Positions 58,738 through 64,000 of a stretch of 64,000 bases of DNA are shown piece by piece (the stretch's first letter is position 1; every line of letters begins with the position of its first letter). This DNA is from Candidatus Dormiibacterota bacterium. Its GTDB lineage: Bacteria; Chloroflexota; Dormibacteria; CF-121. The position numbers were made by a program, and so were the translations under genes. The notes under the pieces were generated by a model, which was not told where the DNA came from, ran no database searches, and saw only the letters and a program-made list of their open reading frames with translations. Where the stretch lies: positions 62,001-126,000 of the forward strand of contig DASZZN010000005.1 in the NCBI GenBank assembly GCA_035544955.1, read 5' to 3'.

Positions 58738-59646
58738 TTACCCCTTCACGCTCGAACCGACCGACGATTCGATGAACTGCCGCTGGAATATCAGGAAGAG
58801 AATGACCACCGGGATGGCCAGCACGGTGGCCCCCGCCAGGATCGTTCCGTACGGGTTGGCGGCCCGCTGGGCCACTGTGGAGATGTAGTTGGCCAGCGCC
58901 ACCGCCAGTGGTTCGAGCTCCAGTCTCTTGGTGATCAAGAATGGCCAGAGGAATTCGTTCCAGGGACCGATGAAGGTGATCAGCGTCGCGGTCAAGATCG
59001 CGGGCCTGGTCAAGGGCGCGACCACCCGGGTCAGGATTGCCAGCTCGGAAGCGCCGTCGATGCGCGCCGCCTCTAACATCTCACTGGGAATTTGCATAAA
59101 GAACTGGCGGAAGATGAAGACCGCGGTCGGGTTGATGGCGAACGGCAGGATCATGCCCAGGAGCGTGTCGCCGAGGCCGAAGTTCCTGGCGATCAGAACG
59201 TAGAGCGGGATCATCAGCAATTGGAAGGGGAGCACGAGTAACAGAATCAGGGTGTAGAAGAGCGCCTGCCGCCCTCGGAAATGAAGTTGCGCCAGCGCAT
59301 ATCCGGCCAGCCCGCCAAACACCAGCGTTCCCAGGAGCACGCCACCCGTAAAGAGGCCCGAGTTGAGAAGGGTCCTTAAGAGATTGATCGCGGTGTTGAT
59401 GGCGACGAAGTTGTCAAAAGACAGGCTGCCTGGATTTGGGAAGGCGCCCGAGATGTTCGGGTTCGGCTCCCGCTGCAAGGCGCTGACCACCATGTAATAG
59501 AAGGGGAACACGAACACTAGCGCCCCAAGGGAAAGTGCGAAGAGCCTCAACCACGGTGCGGACACCTTTTTTCGATGCTCGGGCGGCCCCTGCGCTTCGA
59601 CCTGCTGCGTGGGCGCCCCGACCAGATCAGTCGTCGCGGTCGCCAT
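58738..59646 (-). CDS. Sugar ABC importer permease 2 (MalG type)
   Basis: 302 residues, six membrane helices, EAA loop EAARIDGASELAILTRV. Starts two bases after the MalF-type gene's stop and ends 12 bases before the secreted protein gene. Confidence 0.93.
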   Translation of the reverse strand: MATATTDLVGAPTQQVEAQGPPEHRKKVSAPWLRLFALSLGALVFVFPFYYMVVSALQREPNPNISGAFPNPGSLSFDNFVAINTAINLLRTLLNSGLFTGGVLLGTLVFGGLAGYALAQLHFRGRQALFYTLILLLVLPFQLLMIPLYVLIARNFGLGDTLLGMILPFAINPTAVFIFRQFFMQIPSEMLEAARIDGASELAILTRVVAPLTRPAILTATLITFIGPWNEFLWPFLITKRLELEPLAVALANYISTVAQRAANPYGTILAGATVLAIPVVILFLIFQRQFIESSVGSSVKG

Positions 59647-59648
59647 AG

Positions 59649-60569
59649 CTAAGGCCGCTCCAGGACGAAGCGGTTGATGCCGGAGATGAGCAGCACTCCA
59701 ATGGCCAGCAGGATCCCGATCGCGGCCGCGTAACCAGGATGGTTCTGCTCAATACCGAACCGGTAAATCAAAAATACCGGCGAGACGGACTGGTTCTCCG
59801 GGCCCCCGCCCCCGGTCAGAAGGTAGGGCTCTGTAAAGAAGTTGGCCCCGGTGATGACGGCGGTAACGATGACCAGCAGGGTCGCCGGCCTCAGTCCGGG
59901 CACGGTCACCGCAAAGAAGCTTTGGATGGGGCTGGCGCCGTCTACCTTTGACGCCTCGTAGAGCTCCTTGGGGATGGTCTGCAGGGCGGCGAGATAGACC
60001 AGGATGTAGAAGCCAAGCCCCTTCCAGGTGACGTAGAGGGCGATGATCGGCATCGCCAACAGGGCATTTATGAGGAACGACGGGTTGGGGGCGAGCGGCC
60101 CAAGGAGCTTATCGACCAGGCCGAAGCCGCTGAATAGCCAGAGCCAGATACCCACCGCCGCGACGCTCGCGGTGATGTAGGGGACGTAGTAGGCGGCGCG
60201 GAAGAAGGTGCGGAACCGAATCGCACTGTTGAGTGCGGTGGCCAGCACCATCGATAAGCCGACGGTCAGTGGGACATTGATCACAAGAAAGATGACGACG
60301 TTTCGAATAGCGATGTGGAACAGCGGGTCCTGCAGCACTCGGGCGTAGTTCCCCAGCCCCACGAAGGGGCGAACGACCTCTGCCCCTGGTGCCGAAAAGA
60401 AGTAATCGAAGAACGACATGTAGATCGCGTAAAAGAACGGGTAAGCGTAAATCCCTATCAGGAAGAGCACGAAGGGGGCGGCGAACAGGTACCCGATCGG
60501 GTGTTCCCCAAACAGGCTCCGCAATCGGTTACGGGGTGCGCGCGCTCGAACCGCCGCCGCCACTGCCAC
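59649..60569 (-). CDS. Sugar ABC importer permease 2 (MalF type)
   Basis: 306 residues, six membrane helices (first near 27-47, GYLFAAPFVLFLIGIYAYPF), EAA loop EASKVDGASPIQSFFAV. Fifteen bases after the binding-protein stop. Confidence 0.93.
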   Translation of the reverse strand: MAVAAAVRARAPRNRLRSLFGEHPIGYLFAAPFVLFLIGIYAYPFFYAIYMSFFDYFFSAPGAEVVRPFVGLGNYARVLQDPLFHIAIRNVVIFLVINVPLTVGLSMVLATALNSAIRFRTFFRAAYYVPYITASVAAVGIWLWLFSGFGLVDKLLGPLAPNPSFLINALLAMPIIALYVTWKGLGFYILVYLAALQTIPKELYEASKVDGASPIQSFFAVTVPGLRPATLLVIVTAVITGANFFTEPYLLTGGGGPENQSVSPVFLIYRFGIEQNHPGYAAAIGILLAIGVLLISGINRFVLERP

Positions 60570-60584
60570 GTTATTGCCTTCGGG

Positions 60585-61865
60585 TTACGACTTGACGAGG
60601 GTCTTGATCTGGGCGGCTGCGTCCTTGAATGCCTGGTCGACACCTTGGCTGCCGAAGATGACCGACTTGGAGTATGCGGCCCGGAAGTCCTGCCACATTT
60701 CCACCGAGTTCGGCACGTTGGGGACTTCGACCGAGCGTGCGGCCTGGTCGGCGAACAACTTGTAGTCAGGGTGGGCTGAGAAATAGCTCGGGTAGGCCGA
60801 CGCAAGGTCGCTCCGCATCGGCATCTGGCCGGTAAGGTCGAGCAACTTGCCGTCGCTGTCCTTGCTGACGGCGAACTTCAAGAACTCCCATGCGGTGCCC
60901 TGATTCTTGCAGCTCGAGTACATGCCGATCGACTTCTCATCGGAAAAGGTGTGGATGGCGCTCGCATCCATCCCGTCCTTGGTCGGAACCGGGGCCACGC
61001 CCCATTTCACCTTGCCGGTATAGACGGGAATCGCCCACGGCCCCACGATTGCCATCGCGCTCTGACCGGTGGCAAAGGAATCGCCCTGGGCCGCTTCCTT
61101 GGGGGCGAGGTTCTTTGTGTAGAGCTGCTTCCAGAAGTTTGCGACCGCCAGACCGTCGGCGCTATTGAACTGCGGTTCCCCGTTCTCGATCAGCTGCTTG
61201 CCCTTGCTCTGGGCGATGAACAGCGGATAGAAGTCGAACCAGGGCTGGTAGAACTCAGAGGTCGGCGACGGCCAGATCGCGGCCTTGGCGCCGCCTTTGC
61301 TGACGACGGCCTGCGCGGTGCTCAGGAACTGGTCGTACGTCTTGAGCGGCGGGTTGGTCGCATCGATGCTCGCCTTCGTGAAGATATCCTTGTTGTAGAA
61401 GATCATCACCGGGTTGCTCTTCCAGGGCATCTGGTAGTAGCTGCCATTGGGAGACTTGTATTGCGAGGCTCGGTCACCAGTGCGCCCCTCGATGAAGGAG
61501 TTTCCGTCGGAGAAACTGCTCAGACTGACCAGACCGCCCTGTTTCTGGAACTGGGATACGGCCGCCGGGGCCGTGTTGAAGATGAGGCAGGGGGTCGTGC
61601 CCGCGGTGATGGCGGCTCCAATGACTTCCTCCGAACTCTTCCCGGCCGGGATCTGCTCGGCGGTCACCTGCTCGCTCGAATGGCTCTGGTTCCAGGCAGC
61701 GACAACGGCGTCCCCCCACTTCACCTCTTCGGCGTTGTTGGAGTACCAGATCTTGATCGAACCCTTTGTGCTGCCCGTCGCGGCATTGCTGCCGCCTCCA
61801 CACGCGGCAAGGCCGAGACTCAGGACGACTCCGGCGGCGAGGAGAGCATGGCGTGAACTCATCAT
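60585..61865 (-). CDS. Sugar ABC importer binding lipoprotein 2
   Basis: 426 residues from ATG 61865, preceded by GGAAGGG. Signal MMSSRHALLAAGVVLSLGLAAC with lipobox LAAC. Family 1 solute-binding fold: IKIWYSNNAEEVKWGDAVVA, YQMPWKSNPVMIFYNKDIFT, DSFATGQSAMAIVGPWAIPV. First gene of a five-gene operon (binding protein, two permeases, secreted barrel protein, GH130); no ATPase. Gene content suggests a mannose-containing or related beta-linked oligosaccharide as ligand. Confidence 0.92.
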   Translation of the reverse strand: MMSSRHALLAAGVVLSLGLAACGGGSNAATGSTKGSIKIWYSNNAEEVKWGDAVVAAWNQSHSSEQVTAEQIPAGKSSEEVIGAAITAGTTPCLIFNTAPAAVSQFQKQGGLVSLSSFSDGNSFIEGRTGDRASQYKSPNGSYYQMPWKSNPVMIFYNKDIFTKASIDATNPPLKTYDQFLSTAQAVVSKGGAKAAIWPSPTSEFYQPWFDFYPLFIAQSKGKQLIENGEPQFNSADGLAVANFWKQLYTKNLAPKEAAQGDSFATGQSAMAIVGPWAIPVYTGKVKWGVAPVPTKDGMDASAIHTFSDEKSIGMYSSCKNQGTAWEFLKFAVSKDSDGKLLDLTGQMPMRSDLASAYPSYFSAHPDYKLFADQAARSVEVPNVPNSVEMWQDFRAAYSKSVIFGSQGVDQAFKDAAAQIKTLVKS

Positions 61866-61993
61866 CAGTACCCTTCCTTTGGAGTGCCAGCCTCGGAGAG
61901 TCGCGTCTCGCCAGACGAGGCAAGGCTCAGCCAATTCGACACTAGCACTGTAGATGTGTTTCAGCTAACTAAGCGATCTCAGCGTTCGTTCAA
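61866..61993. promoter_or_regulatory. Divergent promoter region of sugar operon 2 and dehydrogenase
   Basis: 128 bp between divergent start codons. On the minus strand TACAGT (near 61948) fits TANNNT and would leave a leader of about 75 nt before ATG 61865. An imperfect palindrome GCTAACTAAGC lies near 61963. No regulator gene is adjacent. Confidence 0.35.
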
Positions 61994-62023
61994 ATGAGCC
62001 AGTCACCAATGAGCCAGTCACCG
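61994..62023 (+). repeat. 15-bp tandem duplication over the start codon
   Basis: ATGAGCCAGTCACC is present twice in direct tandem (61994-62008 and 62009-62023; the 15th base differs), encoding MSQSP twice. Confidence 0.9.
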
Positions 62024-63253
62024 CCGCTTGCCCCCGGTCGCCTGGGACTAGGCATGGTCGGCTGCGGTCGTTTTGGCGAATTCTGTCTCACCGCGTTTCG
62101 GACCATCCCCAGCCTGGCGCTGGTCGGGGTGACCGACCGGGACCAGCGCCGGGCGGAGGCAACCGCCGAGGCCTTCGGTGTCGCGGCATATTCGGACTAT
62201 ATGGCTCTGCTCGCAGACCCCCGCGTCCAGGTGGTAGCCATCAACACGCCGCCAGCGCTGCACGCATCAATGGCGGTCGCGGCAGCCGCAGCTGGCAAGC
62301 ATGTCTTTTGTGAGAAACCCCTGGCCACGACCATGGACGACGCGACGGCGGTGCTTCGTGCCGTCCGCGATGCGCGCGTTCGGCTCGCGGTGGACTACGT
62401 CATGCGCTGGAACCCGCTTTACGGTCTGATGCGCCACCTCGGATCGCTACCGGCAGGGAGCGGCCTATTGCTTGGTCGGCTACGCCGGTTCGCCCTGGAA
62501 AACTACGCGGCAGACGAGGACCTCGCCCTGGACCATTGGTTCTGGGACGAGGCGATCAGCGGTGGCATCTTCGTTGAACATGGCGTGCATTTCTTCGATG
62601 TCTGTGACTGGCTGATGGGCAGTCATCCGCTGGCGGTCCAGGCGCTCCAGGTTCGGCGACCTGGCGCCGGTCCGATCGACACCGTGGCGGCGACGTGCAC
62701 CCACGAAGGCGGGGCAACGTCCAGCTTCCTGCATGCCTTTACGCACCCGAACCGTGCCCAGTACCAATCGATCACCCTTGATTGGGGATTTGCTCACGGC
62801 CGGCTGACCGGATGGATCCCGGTCAGCCTCGAATTGGAGGTCTGGACCGACGTCCATGGACGGGCGGTGCTCGAGCATCTTCCGACCGACAGCGGGGAAC
62901 TTCTCAACGTGCCAGGATTCCGGCTGTCAGGTGACGAAACCGTAGAGGTCTCCCAGGTCGAGACGTACGGAAACCGGGGACCGTGGCGTGCACGCAGCGA
63001 GAGCCGGGATGTCAGCACGCGGGTGCGGGTTCGCGCCAGCCTCGGAGGCGAGCCGGCCAAGGAGCACGTCTATCGAGAGAGCGTTCGGGCCGGAATGGTC
63101 GACCTGGTCTCGGCCATCCTGGAGGATCGGTTGCCGCGGGTAGCCGGCGTCGATGCATGGCGCAGCCTGGCGACCGCGGTGGCGGCCCGAGAAGCGGTCG
63201 AATCGGCGCAGCCTGTGGTGCCGGCCACGCTTCCGGTCGACCTTAGCGGCTAG
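61994..63253 (+). CDS. Gfo/Idh/MocA-family dehydrogenase
   Basis: 419 residues. NAD(P)-binding fold LGMVGCGRFGEFCLTAFRTI, catalytic-domain mark CEKPLATTMDDA (EKP lysine) and DHWFWDEAISGGIFVEHGVH with the conserved His. Members oxidise or epimerise sugars, inositols and sugar acids with NAD(P). The start is ambiguous: the first 30 bases are two near-identical 15-bp copies, giving ATG at 61994 and 62009. Divergent from sugar operon 2, so a role in converting its product is likely. Stop overlaps the converging methyltransferase gene by four bases. Confidence 0.9.
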   Translation: MSQSPMSQSPPLAPGRLGLGMVGCGRFGEFCLTAFRTIPSLALVGVTDRDQRRAEATAEAFGVAAYSDYMALLADPRVQVVAINTPPALHASMAVAAAAAGKHVFCEKPLATTMDDATAVLRAVRDARVRLAVDYVMRWNPLYGLMRHLGSLPAGSGLLLGRLRRFALENYAADEDLALDHWFWDEAISGGIFVEHGVHFFDVCDWLMGSHPLAVQALQVRRPGAGPIDTVAATCTHEGGATSSFLHAFTHPNRAQYQSITLDWGFAHGRLTGWIPVSLELEVWTDVHGRAVLEHLPTDSGELLNVPGFRLSGDETVEVSQVETYGNRGPWRARSESRDVSTRVRVRASLGGEPAKEHVYRESVRAGMVDLVSAILEDRLPRVAGVDAWRSLATAVAAREAVESAQPVVPATLPVDLSG

Positions 63254-63951
63254 ACGTCCTGCTGGCCCCAGTAGAAGCGACGACCAGCGCGGCGGACCTC
63301 GACATTCCATCCGAGTGTTCGGAGCTTCGTCTCGAGCTCAGAGGGTTCGTAGAAGACCTTCACCGCGCGGAATTGTCGGCCGTCTTCCAACTGACGGAGC
63401 ACGGCATCGTCGTCGACTCGCGTTTCCAGGCCCCACGATCGCTTCAGCTCGTCGATGAAGAAGACCTGGCCATTCACTGCCAGCGAGTCGCGCACCAGTT
63501 GCCAGAATGCGGCGAACCGATCGTGCGGGATGTGGGACATCCAGAAGGCGAAGAACACGAGGTCGTACTGTCGATCTGGTCGCCACGAAAAGATGTCGGC
63601 CCGTACGTACCGCACGTTGGCGGCTTTAACGCGTTCGCGATTCAGCGCGAGCATCTCCTCCGCGGCGTCGACGGCCGTGACCTGCCGGGCGTGGTGGGCG
63701 AGCCACTGCGTCCACCAGCCGGTGCCGCACGCCAGCTCCAGGACGGTGTCAAACGGACGCATGCCGTCCAGCGCGTTGAGCAGGATGGCGACCTCCTTTC
63801 TATCCTCATCGTCCGGCCGCCCGGCGACGGTTCCTCCCAGGCTGACGTACCGCTCGAGCTGTCGTAAGTTTTCGTCGTACTCGCCAGCACGTGCACGGTA
63901 GTAGGCGATCTGATCAGCGATCAGCGCGTCAGCGTCAGTCTTGTCGGCCAT
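63250..63951 (-). CDS. SAM-dependent methyltransferase
   Basis: 233 residues from ATG 63951; GTG 63972 in the same frame is an alternative. Class I methyltransferase: motif I VLELACGTGWWTQWL, motif II VTAVDAAEEMLALNRERV, motif III ADIFSWRPDRQYDLVFFAFW, and a post-core LAVNGQVFFIDELKRSWG. Substrate unknown. The window ends 28 bases beyond GTG 63972, so its promoter is not visible. Confidence 0.85.
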   Translation of the reverse strand: MADKTDADALIADQIAYYRARAGEYDENLRQLERYVSLGGTVAGRPDDEDRKEVAILLNALDGMRPFDTVLELACGTGWWTQWLAHHARQVTAVDAAEEMLALNRERVKAANVRYVRADIFSWRPDRQYDLVFFAFWMSHIPHDRFAAFWQLVRDSLAVNGQVFFIDELKRSWGLETRVDDDAVLRQLEDGRQFRAVKVFYEPSELETKLRTLGWNVEVRRAGRRFYWGQQDV

Positions 63952-64000
63952 TCCACTCACGCGACGACTCACCCATGCGCTCCACGATACGGAGCCCGGG

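Noticed and set aside
1-64000. tRNA, rRNA, CRISPR, transposase, integrase, phage or toxin-antitoxin genes
   Set aside because: None seen on reading gaps and translations of both strands; short structured RNAs could still be missed by eye.

Overview
The window is one continuous, gene-dense stretch (about 50 genes, almost no gap over 150 bases) of a high-GC bacterial chromosome. Gene content points to a free-living, probably soil-type member of the Terrabacteria: large 8-9 TM/GAF/HisKA_3 sensor kinases in many copies, NarL-type regulators, CitB-type two-component genes, lipoprotein sugar-binding proteins without a dedicated ATPase, and many apparently leaderless genes with a TANNNT -10 box 6-9 nt before the start codon. 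Chloroflexota or Candidatus Dormibacterota relatives are my best guess; there is no rRNA or other marker here to prove it. I saw no tRNA, rRNA, CRISPR array, transposase or phage gene.

Layout. 1-9.8 kb: metabolic genes (5'-cut PEP carboxylase, prephenate dehydratase, GT39-type glycosyltransferase, amylo-alpha-1,6-glucosidase, nitronate monooxygenase) and small unknowns. 9.8-17.8 kb: a two-domain cupredoxin, a LuxR regulator, a CitA/CitB-like sensor-regulator pair and a divergent NitT/TauT-type ABC importer. 17.8-25.2 kb: a divergent cluster with a type II NADH dehydrogenase fused to a cyclic-nucleotide-binding (CNB) domain, a phytoene-desaturase-like FAD enzyme and an MBL-fold hydrolase on one strand, and a response regulator fused to a class III nucleotide cyclase plus a sensor kinase on the other. 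25.3-33.1 kb: a MacB/LolD-type ATPase, two giant FtsX-type permeases and a GAF kinase. 33-38.5 kb: cupredoxin membrane protein, second CNB protein, a fumarate-reductase flavoprotein joined to a NarL regulator, and a receiver-only regulator. 38.4-50 kb: four translationally coupled sensor-kinase paralogues alternating intact and catalytically dead, two small PPOX-like genes and a fifth kinase. 50-63.3 kb: carbohydrate use: a second amylo-alpha-1,6-glucosidase, two sugar ABC importers without ATPases, a GH130 phosphorylase, a secreted alpha/alpha-barrel protein with a carbohydrate-binding tail, and a Gfo/Idh/MocA dehydrogenase; a methyltransferase closes the window.

Most notable. (1) Prephenate dehydratase and the glycosyltransferase have no ATG/GTG/TTG anywhere between the upstream in-frame stop and the conserved N-terminus, but each has an in-frame ATC exactly 6 nt after a TANNNT hexamer, the same geometry as the leaderless ATG genes facing them 31 bp away. 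(2) In the four-kinase array, two members lack the phospho-acceptor histidine (Q and R instead), one also lacking the ATP-binding N-box. (3) A cyclase-regulator and a CNB-gated NADH dehydrogenase sit back to back, suggesting cyclic-nucleotide control of respiratory electron entry. Function statements rest on motifs read by eye; no database search was run.
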